A DNA stretch of 64,000 nt. It comes from Acanthosepion lycidas (lineage: Eukaryota; Mollusca; Cephalopoda; Sepiida; Sepiidae). Made by a program: the position numbers and the translations under genes. Location of the stretch: positions 39,309,601-39,373,600 of the forward strand of contig OZ010578.1 of NCBI GenBank assembly GCA_963932145.1, read 5' to 3'. This document shows positions 21,500 through 30,859 of this stretch, one piece after another (within the stretch, counting starts at the first letter, position 1; the number at the start of each line of letters is the position of its first letter). The notes under the pieces are model-generated. The model was not told the origin of the DNA, ran no database searches, and saw only the letters and a program-made list of their open reading frames with translations.

Positions 21500-21720
21500 T
21501 TAATTTCTGGCTTCTTTCAATGAAATAGAGCCTGATGAAAGTTAAAGCGATTTTGAAAACCTGCTTTCGAAAGATCAAAATTACCACATAAACTACACGC
21601 ACGCTGTAAGGTTAGGTTGGAAGGTAGCTCTTCAAGATTAACTTTACGAAGATTGCGCTTAACCTTAGCATGTTCCACCTTGTCCTCTTCAAACTGGTTA
21701 CAACCTTGTACATACACACT
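21500..21720 (-). pseudogene. LINE C-terminal zinc-finger relic
   Basis: Minus strand 21717-21517 reads VQGCNQFEEDKVEHAKVKR, LRKVNLEELPSNLTLQRA, then CSLCGNFDLSKAGFQNRFNF and H. The C-x2-C...G...H pattern resembles the terminal finger of LINE ORF2 proteins. It is a 66-codon fragment with no RT nearby. Confidence 0.35.
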
Positions 21721-21739
21721 TTACGCACATAATGCTCTC

Positions 21740-22318
21740 AGTAGTCCAAAATTCTTTTGGAATGTTAATATACATTTTCAGATTTATTGACAGCATCCGA
21801 TCTCACTATCCACTCGACTGTTGGGGTATCATTAAAACCTTTTCATAAAGAGACAGATTTCGAATCCAAGCGATATGAATCAACCTGTGGTGTAAAAGAT
21901 GTTAAAAGAAAACGCGTCGAGCGTTTTCTTTGCCCCTGCTGCAGCTCTTTTTTTCTCTCTCTAAAACCAAGTCTATGCCTAAATTAAATACACAAAAGTG
22001 ACCATAATAAATGAGACAAGCTATCGGGGACAGTTTTTCATTTGATGGAGTCAGCGGGCAACAAAGGTTATGCGAAAACTCATCCAATAGTTGATAGCAG
22101 AAGATTTTTATGAATTTAGATGCTGTCACGAAATGTTGTTTGTGTGGATTCAGCTTAAGAGTATCCCTGTTTCTTTGCCTCTTTTTCCGTCTTTCTCTCT
22201 CTCTCTTTCTCTCTCTCACCCACTCACACAGACACACACATACACACATGAATGCATTGCGTCTCTCTTCAGCTATGGATTATATCGGAGGGACTGAACT
22301 CTCTAGCTGTCGGCGGCA
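21740..22318. other. Unassigned; (TC)n/(CA)n near 22190-22245
   Basis: No recognisable protein. A TC-rich run passes into CA repeats. Confidence 0.5.
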
Positions 22319-22335
22319 ACCAATCTAAGAGAATG

Positions 22336-22478
22336 TTGAATTTTCTAAGAGCAGCTTAGATGTAGCATAAGGCTGGAAGTACGAGGCACCCAGTGATGAT
22401 CGAGCTCACTACTCAGTCGTAATTGTTCTAACGAGATATACTTGTTAACCATTACATCACGCCGAAGGTGCCCTCCCC
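22336..22478 (-). repeat. tRNA-derived SINE with target-site duplication
   Basis: On the minus strand GGCGTGATGTAATGGTTAAC (A box) and GTAGTGAGCTCGATCATCAC (B box region) form a tRNA-like head, followed by a short unrelated tail. The 17-bp direct repeat ACCAATCTAAGAGAATG at 22319-22335 and 22479-22495 brackets it exactly, the signature of LINE-mediated insertion. Confidence 0.8.
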
Positions 22479-22699
22479 ACCAATCTAAGAGAATGAAAAC
22501 TCTCAATTCAAAAAAGAACGCAGGGAATCGTTGCACATGCCTAATATTTAATAGAATAGAAAATGCACTGGTGAAAGATTACACTTTATGTGGGTCAAAG
22601 ATCTCAATCCTTATATCTCTCTCCCTCACAATATGGTTCGTGCTGCTCTCGCAAGCCATCGATAAAATGTTCTTCAGACATATCATTCTGAAATAAATA

Positions 22700-22885
22700 C
22701 AGTGTAACCCGGATATAAGAGAGTTGTCGGGACCGGAGAATAAGTCTCTTATATCCGGGTTTATCTTATATCCGGGTTTGGTCTATTTTGTTTAGATAAC
22801 TATGGCTCTAATTTGGGACCAGAGAAAATCTCTGTTATATCCGGGTTTCTCTTATATCAGGGTCTCTTATATCCGGGTTACACTG
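22700..22885. mobile_element. Pogo-like MITE, 186 bp
   Basis: The termini CAGTGTAACCCGGATATAAG and its complement are flanked by TA on both sides. Internal TTATATCCGGGTT blocks repeat several times, so the ends have a tandem subterminal structure. It has no coding capacity. A sibling is at 47237-47441. Confidence 0.85.
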
Positions 22886-22889
22886 TACC

Positions 22890-23270
22890 ACACAATCACA
22901 GACTTATCTTACGAAAGACTTGTTTGCCACACGGCCTAGAAACAACACATCACATCTGAATTCAAAAACCGTGTTGAAGGTAACGGGAAATCACTTCACT
23001 GCTTTGAATATACGCTCTTCCAGCGCTAGAGGGCGTCGTCAGTGATGTTCTAGAAAAGGATCATTGGGCAGTTTCGGGTCTTTCAAACATCATACTGCCC
23101 TCACCAAATCGACCCCCTTCAGAGCTGATCAGGCTCTGAAGCGCCCTCTAAAAAATGCTTGTTAACACAGACTTTTATAAATACCCCGTAGTCACACATT
23201 TGATTGGAGATTGACCAACAGCCAATCACAGCGAAGCAAATTCTTTATAAGCTGTTCACGGGTAATTTCG
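22890..23270. other. Unassigned, moderately GC-balanced
   Basis: No gene seen. Short motifs such as GCGCTAGAGGGCGTCGTC and GAAGCGCCCTCTAAAAAA are repeat-like but not assigned. Confidence 0.4.
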
Positions 23271-25472
23271 TTTTTTTTTTTTTTCCTCCTCTTTACTTCC
23301 CTCCTTGGTGGACACCCCCTCATCGGATACTTAGAAGGTAATTTTTTTCTTTTTTTTTTCTTTCCCTTCCCTTCTTCTTCTCTTCCTCCTTCCTCTTCCT
23401 CACCCACTTCCCTTCACGTTTCATTTCACCAGCAATAATTACTATATACAGAAATAAGAAAAATAGCCATTAAAATTAATAAATAGATTACGGCGAGTCA
23501 AGCCAAGAGTGCTTATATAGGTAAAAAAATTTTTTCTCAAAAAATTAACAGATAATAAAAAGAAAAATCTGCATAGAACCGTGATCACTCTTGGCCTAAA
23601 GGAATATGGCATTAATAATATTTGCTGCAATATTTTTTCTACATAGTTTAAATGAACGGATATTTGGAAGTGCATATTTTTTTTTTGGGGGGGGGTTCCG
23701 TGATTAATTATTTTCCTCTGCATCATCTGCAAGGCATTCTTTCTTCCATTTTGCCCTTGGTTCGATTCACTTTCTTTTCATTAACGCCGACTTTCAGACG
23801 TTTCAAAATGTATGTCCTCTTTGATTTTCTTTCTTTCTTTCTTTTCTTGTTTCTTTTTATCTTTCTTCGCCTTCTTTTCTTCGCCTTCTTTTTTTTTTAT
23901 TTCTTTCGCTTTCTTTCTTAGGCATCAATTCTTTCATTTATTTTTTTTTCTTTAGGCTTTTTTTTTTGCCTTCGTTCGGTATCTTTTCTTTCTATCTTTC
24001 ATAAACTTTCTTACTTTCTTTTTTTTTTGTCCTTTTTTGACCGTCTTTATTTTTTCGGAAGCATACTTTCTTTCTATGTATTTTCGCTTTTCTTTGTGTT
24101 TCTCTTAAGCCTACTTTTTTTCTGAGGCAGAAAGCAAGCAAAAATGCCTTTCTTTTTGCCATTCTCAAACCTTTCTTTCTGAGGCCCTTTACCATTTTTC
24201 TTTCTTTCCAACTATCTTTTTTTTTCATTTTTATGCCTTTTTCTTTCATTTTTCGTCTTTTGTATTTCATTCTTAAGCCGACATTCTTTCTTTCTTATTC
24301 CTTCTTTTCTTGTTCGATTTTGTTTTTTGTTTGTTTGTTTGTTTCTTTTTTTGTTTTTTCCTTTCTTTGTTTTTTTCTTTCTTTCTCTTTTTCTTTCTTT
24401 CTTTTTATTTCCATAACTTTTTTTTTTACAGTTATCTCTCTTTCAATCCCACTCTTCCTACGGTGTAATTAACACTTTTCTTATCTACTCCTATTTCACA
24501 CTTTTGAACAATAAATATAAACAAAGCAAATTCCCATCATTCCATATTTCAACCTTCCTACTATTTTATTTTATTTTTTTTAAAAAAAAGCTAACTTGAA
24601 ATGAATAGAAAATAAAAGAACAATAATAACCGTTCCGTTAAAAGTTGCCACCATTAAAGAGACAGTCAGTCAGACGGAAAGTCAAAGAGAAAAAAAAAAA
24701 AAATTTGTTATTTATGTTTACGGCATTTTTCGAATCTCGTTCATGCGATAACTTAACAGCTCTTGATCGTCTCAAGCGACACGTTCCGGAAGTGACCTTA
24801 TGTCCTTTTCCGGAAGTGAGAATAAGTTGGAAGAAGGTGACGGCCGAGAAATAATGATTATGACAGCTATTATATAATGCGACAAAGCTATTTTTCATCG
24901 ATATTCTGGTGTCCTACTGAAAATGAAGAGGCAGAAAAATGTTTACTAATTGGCAGACCGAGAAGGCAGAATACATCTTCATCGGTTAGGACATATGTAT
25001 ACAGCATATGCATAAAGAAGGTTTTCTCTTGCTAATTCTGTCACAAAATCGCCAGTTCTAGCTTTCTTTCTTTCTTTTTCTGAAACCGTCTTTCTTTCTT
25101 TCTTTCTTCCTATTAGATATTTCTCTTTTTCTTTCAATTAAATATTTTCTTGCGTTCGTTTACTTTTTATTTTCTTGTTTTCTTTATGCATTTTGTTTAA
25201 TTTTGTTATTTTTTTACATAATCTTTCATTCTTTCTTCATTTCGTTTCCTATTGCATTTTTTCTTTCAATTAAATATTTTCTTTCTTTATTTATTTCTTT
25301 CTTTCTTAAGTCTTCGTTCTTCCTTTTTTGAGCCTTTCTTTCTTTTTTGAATCTTCTTTCTTTCTTTTTTTAAGTCTTCTTTCTTTTTCTGAGATCCTTT
25401 TTTCTTTCTTTCATAAGTCTTCTTTCTTTCTTTTTCTGAGCCCTTCTTTCCTTCTTTCTTTTTCTAAGACCG

Positions 25473-25508
<36 letters not shown>

Positions 25509-25835
25509 TTTGTTTTTTTCTCATTTCTTTCTTTTTTAAGACTTCTTTCTTTCTTTTTCTGAGCTCTTATTTTTTCTTTCTATTTTAAGTATTCTTTCTT
25601 TTGTGAGCCTTTCTTTTTTCCTTTTATTTCTTTTCCTGAAACCGTCTTTCTATCTCCTTTTCCTATTCTTTCTTTCTTTCTTTCTTTCTTTCGAAGTCTT
25701 CTTTCGTTCTGTTTCTGAGCTCTTCTTTTTTTCTTTCTTTCTTAAGTGTTCTTTCTTTAATTTTCTGAGCCTTTCTTTTTTCCTTTCTTTATTTTTCCGA
25801 GACCTTTTTTCTTGGGAGTGGGGCATACGCTAGCA
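23270..25835. repeat. Pyrimidine-rich CTTT tract, about 2.5 kb
   Basis: The plus strand is dominated by TTTC/TTC/T runs, densest at 23820-24440 and 25060-25810. In the second block an irregular unit of TCTTTCTTTCTTTTTCTGAG type recurs. An A-rich gap of ordinary sequence lies at about 24480-25050. Frames through the tract give Phe/Leu/Ser-rich peptides and are spurious. Confidence 0.85.
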
Positions 25836-25929
25836 TTAAATATTTAAATTATACCATTTTTGCGGCTACCTTAGATTCATTCGAAATTCGCAACGCAGGA
25901 CAGAACATCGGTCGCTTTTTAAAAATTCT

Positions 25930-26035
25930 TCTTCTTCTATGTGCCATATACTTTCAGAACGTAGGCGACAATGGCTCTCCACAATTTCCTATCCTTCGTA
26001 GCCCTTAATATTTTTTTTGTTATATTTCCTAAACC
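25930..26035 (-). pseudogene. RTE-like LINE C-terminus
   Basis: Minus strand reads LRATKDRKLWRAIVAYVLK followed by VYGT and a stop, nearly the same as the end of the relic at 14900-14970. It is separated from more LINE sequence by the SINE at 26036-26285. Confidence 0.65.
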
Positions 26036-26285
26036 TCGATGGATTCGTTTTCTACGGCTTATGAACCCTTTTCAGGTTATTTAATGCTGGAAAATATTTT
26101 TAGATTGTAAGAATTTTTCTTCTTTTGAGGTAATAAGAGTTTAGTGATAGGTCTTAATAATTAACCCATAGCTGGGTGAGAAAAGGTGGTTCAAAATATA
26201 TTTGCTCTTGAATATGACGAACCCAACAGGAATTGGAACTCATTTTTCCAACTAAAATTTCGAGCCACTATCCATTATACGATCC
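26036..26285 (-). repeat. 5'-truncated 5S/tRNA SINE inside a LINE
   Basis: In SINE sense it starts at the tRNA-like module (CGTATAATGGATAGTGGCTC, then ATGAGTTCCAATTCC), continues through CCCAGCTATGGGTTAATTAT and ends AGCATTAAATAACCTGAAAA then GGTTCATAAGCCGTAG. The 5S head is missing. Confidence 0.7.
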
Positions 26286-26720
26286 GTTGGCGGAAATCTT
26301 GTAGTTTCATTTCTGTGTCTTCTATCAACACTGTGTCATCTGAAAATCTTATGTTGTTCAGATGGTGGCTGCCAATAATGAATCCTAATAAGACTTCTGA
26401 TTCTCTCAGAATACTCTCCCTCAATGGTTTGAATAAGCCGGGTGAGAAGACACATCCTTGTCTTACACCCCCTTTCTATTTATATATAATCACTGAACTC
26501 ATTTTCTATCTGTATGTTTGGTGTCAGCATAGGTTCTGGGTTATTCTAATATTCTTCCCATATATGTCAATGTAACCTAGCATTTCAAACGGTTCTTTTT
26601 GACATATTTTATCAAATGTTTTTTGCATAATCTATAAAACAGAGCTACACATTCTTCTGCATTTCTATTGCTTATTCTCATAGCATTCTGAGCATAAATA
26701 TTTCCTTCCTTGTTCCAGTG
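26286..26720 (-). pseudogene. RTE-like LINE reverse transcriptase fragment
   Basis: Minus strand contains a motif B-like block ending ILRESEVLLGFIIGSHHLN and motif C as NNIRFSDDTVLIEDTEMKLQ. The catalytic box reads FSDD rather than the usual YADD, though both aspartates remain. Upstream text (GRILE...YADTKHTDRK) is broken. The frame matches 'GvrQGCvlSP.LFn.Yse.i.RE' RTs with losses. Confidence 0.7.
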
Positions 26721-26743
26721 TCTTTAACGAACTATTTTTGGTT

Positions 26744-26801
26744 CTCACCAGTCGAGGTGCAATTGAAATGCACCGAAACAAAGTTTCATCTTTGTAGTGA
26801 G
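26744..26801 (+). ncRNA. Hammerhead ribozyme-like motif with altered core
   Basis: Stem I is CTCAC (26744-26748) with GTGAG (26797-26801). The core is CAGTCGA where CUGANGA is expected, so U4 and A6 are changed. Stem II is GGTGCA/TGCACC with a 7-nt loop. GAA is intact at 26775-26777. Stem III is ACAAAG/CTTTGT with a 6-nt loop. Position 17 is A. All three helices pair perfectly but the core substitutions should disable cleavage. The stem III sequence resembles those of the tandem and PLE hammerheads in this window, so they may share origin. Confidence 0.65.
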
Positions 26802-26824
26802 TAAACTGTTTTTGTCTATATAGT

Positions 26825-26827
26825 AAA

Positions 26828-26878
<51 letters not shown>
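26825..26878. repeat. (TA)n microsatellite
   Basis: About 45 bp of TA beginning 30 bp after the hammerhead-like motif. Confidence 0.9.
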
Positions 26879-26880
<2 letters not shown>

Positions 26881-26944
26881 CTTGTGGTTATATGTACACT
26901 TACAGACATCATACTCATTCATTCCGGAAGAACTAACAAGCAGA

Positions 26945-27095
26945 ATTTTTTTCTCTTGATGATGTCCATGCTGATCGAAACTAAATGAGGAATCTAATTG
27001 AAACAATAAAACAAAAAATATTAATATACACTTAATGAGCTTGAAAATTCTAATTTTTTAATTTCTCAATATTTTTTATTGTTCAAAACACATAC
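26945..27095 (+). repeat. Decayed hammerhead-like element end
   Basis: The order is TTCTC, TTGATGA, an extra T, GTCC-loop-GATC, GAAAC, TAAAT, GAGGAATC. TTCTC can pair with GAGGA through a G-U. C3 and U16.1 are mutated. Downstream sequence to 27090 parallels 8676-8777, so the two loci are copies of one family. Confidence 0.45.
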
Positions 27096-27099
27096 AGAC

Positions 27100-27252
<153 letters not shown>

Positions 27253-27299
27253 GAAAAATATACGGAAAAAACAAACAAAAATCCTTATATGCAATTATG

Positions 27300-27370
27300 C
27301 TGTTTTAATATTAATATAATGTCAACGTCGGACGTTTCGGTCTAATAAACCATCTTCAGGACATATTCAT
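27300..27370 (-). repeat. CTGAAGATGG...CCGAAACG tail motif
   Basis: On the minus strand CCTGAAGATGG is followed by a short spacer, GACCGAAACGTCCGACG and AT-rich DNA. It follows the PLE-tail pattern seen at 4110-4160 and 55850-55915. Confidence 0.4.
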
Positions 27371-27399
27371 AAAATATAATTAACATTATCAATTCAACA

Positions 27400-27416
27400 T
27401 GATAACACACACACAC

Positions 27417-27511
<95 letters not shown>
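27400..27511. repeat. (CA)n then (TA)n
   Basis: CA repeats at 27409-27428 pass into about 80 bp of TA that abuts the foldback at 27511. Confidence 0.95.
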
Positions 27512-27513
<2 letters not shown>

Positions 27514-27670
27514 TATACATTCTTTTTATAGATACAAATATTTAAGTAAATGCTGAGTTTATAATAAACAGTATTTACAAAATTTACCAGCCGGTCAATG
27601 TTGTTCATACTGTTTATTATGAACAGAGCATTTACTTAAATATTTGTATCTATAAAACTAACGTATAAAC
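27511..27670. mobile_element. Foldback inverted repeat
   Basis: Arms of about 64 nt (27511-27574 and 27607-27670) are near-complementary, starting GTTTATACATTCTTTTTATA, with a 32-nt loop. It continues into ATAATTGTCGGACTTTGTCC, shared with the palindromic element at 8150-8360. Confidence 0.7.
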
Positions 27671-27729
27671 ATAAAAAAAATGTCTTAAAAAAAATAATTG
27701 TCGGACTTTGTCCATTTCATAATTTATGA

Positions 27730-27795
<66 letters not shown>

Positions 27796-27913
27796 ATAAA
27801 AGCGTGAAACCCAGGGTTACAAACTCACATCAATCCAACTAAATATGATATTGAGCGCTTTCTAATAAGTACTGCGCATATAATTTATAATATATATAAT
27901 ATACTGCATGCAT

Positions 27914-27985
<72 letters not shown>

Positions 27986-28012
27986 AGATAGATAGATAGA
28001 TAGATAGATATG
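27730..28012. repeat. Compound microsatellite palindrome with 3' half of a hammerhead
   Basis: TATC and TA runs (27730-27788) and a CA-TA-TG-GATA series (27914-28012) are mirror complements. Between them, 27797-27830(+) reads AAAAGCGTGAAACCCAGGGT then TACAAACTCACATC, the 3' half of the intact hammerhead at 30814-30859(-). The 5' half is replaced by microsatellite. Confidence 0.6.
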
Positions 28013-28014
28013 AT

Positions 28015-28860
28015 CTTCAGTTTTTAATTAAGCCAGGCATTCATCTCATATGGTGCATGTAAATTATAAGGCCGTCTGTTTACACTTGACGCCATTAATG
28101 TGTGCATGATCAAGATAAATCCCACACTTAAATGAAATGTCACAAATTAGGCGAGCAATCTCAAGATCCGTGTTACATGATCTCTGAGTGTCTGAGGAAT
28201 GTGTGTAAGTTTTATTTTAAGCATAAATGCAAGTTTGATTGCTATCAGTCATGCGCAGTCTCTCCGTATACATCTTTTAGTTATATCCCTGTTTGTATTC
28301 ATCCCCGTCTATTACGGAATCTAATCGTCATATCGCTTCAGTATATTTAGAAATCAATCTATTTATCGATGTTTCATCTAATTTATCTTTCTATTTTTTT
28401 AAAACTATTTCGTCACTAAGACACAAAGGTTTACTGAGTGCGAAGCAATAAAAAAAAAACATTATCAAGGAGCATGAACAATTGAAGAGTTAATCAAGAA
28501 GACGGTAGATAACGATTGACATTGCATTTAAATTTTTGAAGATCAAAGTTAAGTAGAAAGCATGGAGTCGGAAGATGGGTTCTGCAAGCGAGAAGTGCGA
28601 TAGAAGAAACTGTTAGCATAGAACTTACGGTTACATCTAGCCAATGTAACTGTGAATTCATCATTTCACAGTTCACCTTGCCGCCAATCTGGCACTGTGC
28701 TTAAATTCATAATGTTTAGGTACAACAGCGAAGAGTTCTTCCGAATAGTTAACATGAAAGTATTTATGGACACAGGGAAGCTGCATTACGGTCTTGAGAA
28801 GCGACCCGACAAGGACTATCTATATATCATTTTCTCTTTATTGGCTTACCTCCACCGTTT
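28015..28860. other. No recognisable gene
   Basis: Short frames without known motifs. Nothing repeats within the window as far as I can see. Confidence 0.45.
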
Positions 28861-28861
28861 C

Positions 28862-28876
28862 GTATCTATCTATCTA

Positions 28877-28931
<55 letters not shown>
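28862..28931. repeat. (TATC)n-(TA)n
   Basis: Short TATC run leading into about 50 bp of TA. Confidence 0.95.
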
Positions 28932-28933
<2 letters not shown>

Positions 28934-29220
28934 GTCCCAGTTATGAGTAAATAGTAGGACAGACTGGGTTCTATAGCCTTGGATTGTAACTGGTCCAGGA
29001 GAAGGACAGCTCTGAATTCAAAACCTGTGGAGGGTCGTTTGGGGAACTTATGGCATGTAGTGCAGCAGATCTCTTTATTCGACCATTTAAAAAGTGTGGT
29101 TGTTTCTGCACAAAGCCTTCACCACTATAATCAAATCATATGTGCTGGTGTCTGGCTGTCGGTTCCTAGGAAGCGAGCCGCTTGACCCTCATACGTCGAA
29201 CGCCGCTGGAGAGTCCACCA
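28932..29220 (+). repeat. Dispersed repeat related to the minisatellite retroposon
   Basis: The stretch TATGAGTAAATAGTAGGAC through GGGTTCTATAGCCTTGGATT parallels 49108-49150 inside the retroposon at 49038-49612. The remainder, with a 68-codon frame, is not recognised. Confidence 0.4.
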
Positions 29221-29230
29221 TATATATACG

Positions 29231-29520
29231 CAGGGTGACCATGTCTCTACAATTTAAAAAAATATTTTAAAAAGCAAATGAAGAGACAAATATGCGGAAA
29301 TTATTACAAAATGAGGAGTAGATACTCAAGATTTTTTTAAAACTAATTTAATAGATATATGGCCACCATTAGTTGCACGGAGCACATCAAGGCGGTACTC
29401 GATTTATTGCAGTGTTCGCTGTAGCATAGCCTCATCTATAATGGCAATGGCCATAGTGATCTTTTGCTTCAGATCAGTGGTGTGTCGTATCTTTGTTTGA
29501 CCTACGATATCTTTAAAATA
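29231..29520 (-). pseudogene. Tc1/mariner transposase C-terminal relic
   Basis: The end CAGGGTGACCATGTCTCTAC looks like a terminal repeat. Minus strand 29490-29350 reads TTDLKQKITMAIAIIDEAML, then a stop, IEYRLDVLRATNGGHIS. This is the conserved tail of a mariner-like transposase after the catalytic domain. The element is 5'-truncated. Confidence 0.6.
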
Positions 29521-29718
29521 ACCCTGTAGGAGTTGCCATTTTTAGGAGTTATTTAACAGTACCTCTTTCATCAACAGGATGCAGGGTACCTGAAATAAAG
29601 AAATGCAATGAGATTAAGAACTTTAATAACTGCTGAGTACATAGAAAATCTGGCTAAGATATCTCACCAATAGCCTTTGTAATATATTTTTTCAATTCTA
29701 AAGAGACTTTAAGGAGAC

Positions 29719-29719
29719 T

Positions 29720-29763
<44 letters not shown>
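29719..29763. repeat. (TA)n microsatellite
   Basis: It directly adjoins the first copy of the direct repeat at 29763. Confidence 0.9.
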
Positions 29764-29767
<4 letters not shown>

Positions 29768-29793
29768 GCAGTGTTACACTAGAACATGCATAT

Positions 29794-29861
29794 ACCCACT
29801 ACAAAACTGTACATCTTGTTTCAACGTTAAAAAATCTTTTTTAACGTTTCATTAGGTGGGG
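29794..29861 (-). ncRNA. Hammerhead-like motif, copy 1 of tandem pair
   Basis: On the minus strand stem I is CCCAC/GTGGG, a perfect 5 bp. The core is CTAATGA, so G5 is A. Stem II is AACGTT plus A/T pairs closing with AACGTT, at least 10 bp. GAA follows. Stem III is ACAAGA/TTTTGT with one G-U. Position 17 is A. Only the core G5 change departs from consensus, and it should abolish activity. Its sibling at 30255-30322 has the intact core. Confidence 0.7.
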
Positions 29862-29954
29862 AATCATGATGCTACTAAAATATTTTATCCAGAAATGCAG
29901 TTATCAAAGCCTATTTACGGCTCTACTTTTGTATGAATGTGTGTGTGTATATAT

Positions 29955-29956
29955 TA

Positions 29957-30045
<89 letters not shown>
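29955..30045. repeat. (TA)n then (TG)n
   Basis: A microsatellite inside the retrozyme-like unit, probably grown after insertion. Confidence 0.9.
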
Positions 30046-30254
30046 TAATCATATTCACCCGATGCAAAGCACTAAAGGCAGAAAGGTACAAGAGTTTAAT
30101 GGGTGTGGAAGAATTAGAAACAAAGACATTACTAAGGATCGAAACTAAAAGAAGAATCGGAAAGAAACATAGAACATACGGTGACACCCTGCCAACTCAA
30201 CATATATATATATATATATATATATTATGCAATGTTACATTTGAACATGTACAT

Positions 30255-30322
30255 ACCCGCTACAAAACCGTGCATTTTGTTTCAACGTTAAAAAAAAAAA
30301 ATTAACTTTTCATCAGGTGGGG
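30255..30322 (-). ncRNA. Hammerhead-like motif, copy 2 with intact core
   Basis: On the minus strand the core CTGATGA (30310-30316) and GAA (30281-30283) are both canonical. Stem II keeps AGTTAA-type pairing with one mismatch and a long T loop. Stem III ACAAAA/TTTTGT is a perfect 6 bp. Position 17 is A. Stem I CCCAC/GCGGG has one A-C mismatch. Activity is uncertain because of the stem I and stem II mismatches. Differences between the two copies fall mostly at paired or core sites. Confidence 0.75.
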
Positions 30323-30380
30323 AATCACGATGCTACTAAAATCTTTTATTCCGAAATGCAGTTATCGAAGGATATTTCCC

Positions 30381-30605
30381 GCTTCCATCAATGGAAAGTT
30401 TCCTATAAATGTTATAAAAGAACTTACATGTGAAGAAAGAAAGGAATCTAAGTGATTAGTAACAGCGAGAGGTACTAGTGGATATGTGCATGTTCAAATC
30501 TGACACTGCAGAATAAATAAATATTTATGGCTCTGCATTTGTATTGAGCCCTGTATTAAATTAATGTTTTGAACGCTGAAATCTTACTCTTCGTTCTTTT
30601 ACATT

Positions 30606-30681
<76 letters not shown>

Positions 30682-30745
30682 AAAAGTGTGTGTATATAAA
30701 TATAAATAAATATATATATATATGTATAATTATTTATATATTATA
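30381..30745. other. Partly repeat; (TA)n at 30608-30676
   Basis: 30481-30518(+) contains GTGCATGTTCAAATCTGACA then CTGCAGAATAAATA, a rough inverted copy of the boundary at 29763-29790, so the unit may have an opposing third fragment. The rest is unassigned. Confidence 0.4.
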
Positions 30746-30813
30746 TGCGCGGTACTTATTAGAAAGCGCTCAATATCAGAGATAGAGCTAACATATATGG
30801 TTGGATAGATGTG

Positions 30814-30859
30814 AGCTTGTGACCCTGGGTTTCACGCTTTAGCGATCGTCAGACAAACT
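30814..30859 (-). ncRNA. Hammerhead ribozyme, canonical core
   Basis: On the minus strand every expected part is present. Stem I is AGTTTGT paired with ACAAGCT (7 bp, one G-U). The core is CTGACGA (30846-30852). Stem II has CGC/GCG closed by TAAA, with a U-U at the base. GAA follows (30831-30833). Stem III is ACC/GGT with a CAG loop. The cleavage triplet is GTC, with cut expected after the C opposite 30821. Stem I is the open helix, so it is type I. At 46 nt it is compact. A 3'-half copy lies at 27797-27830. Activity is predicted, not shown. The short stem III could make it weak as a monomer and favour dimers. Confidence 0.8.

Larger units (their letters stand above)
29763..30380 (-). mobile_element. 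Retrozyme-like tandem unit with two hammerheads
   Basis: A block of about 160 bp occurs twice in direct orientation, 29763-29922 and 30223-30380, each carrying a hammerhead-like motif on the minus strand. The predicted cleavage sites are 461 bp apart. The DNA between holds a long TA/TG run (29958-30045) plus about 150 bp of unique sequence. Direct repeats each containing a type I hammerhead match the organisation of metazoan retrozymes and of PLE terminal repeats. No protein frame is present, so a non-autonomous element is more likely. Confidence 0.6.

Noticed and set aside
21528-21560. CTGATGA with nearby GAAAA on the plus strand
   Set aside because: No convincing stem II or stem III, and it lies antisense in a LINE zinc-finger relic.
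26186-26575. 129-codon plus-strand frame as a gene
   Set aside because: It runs antisense to a SINE and to an RT fragment.
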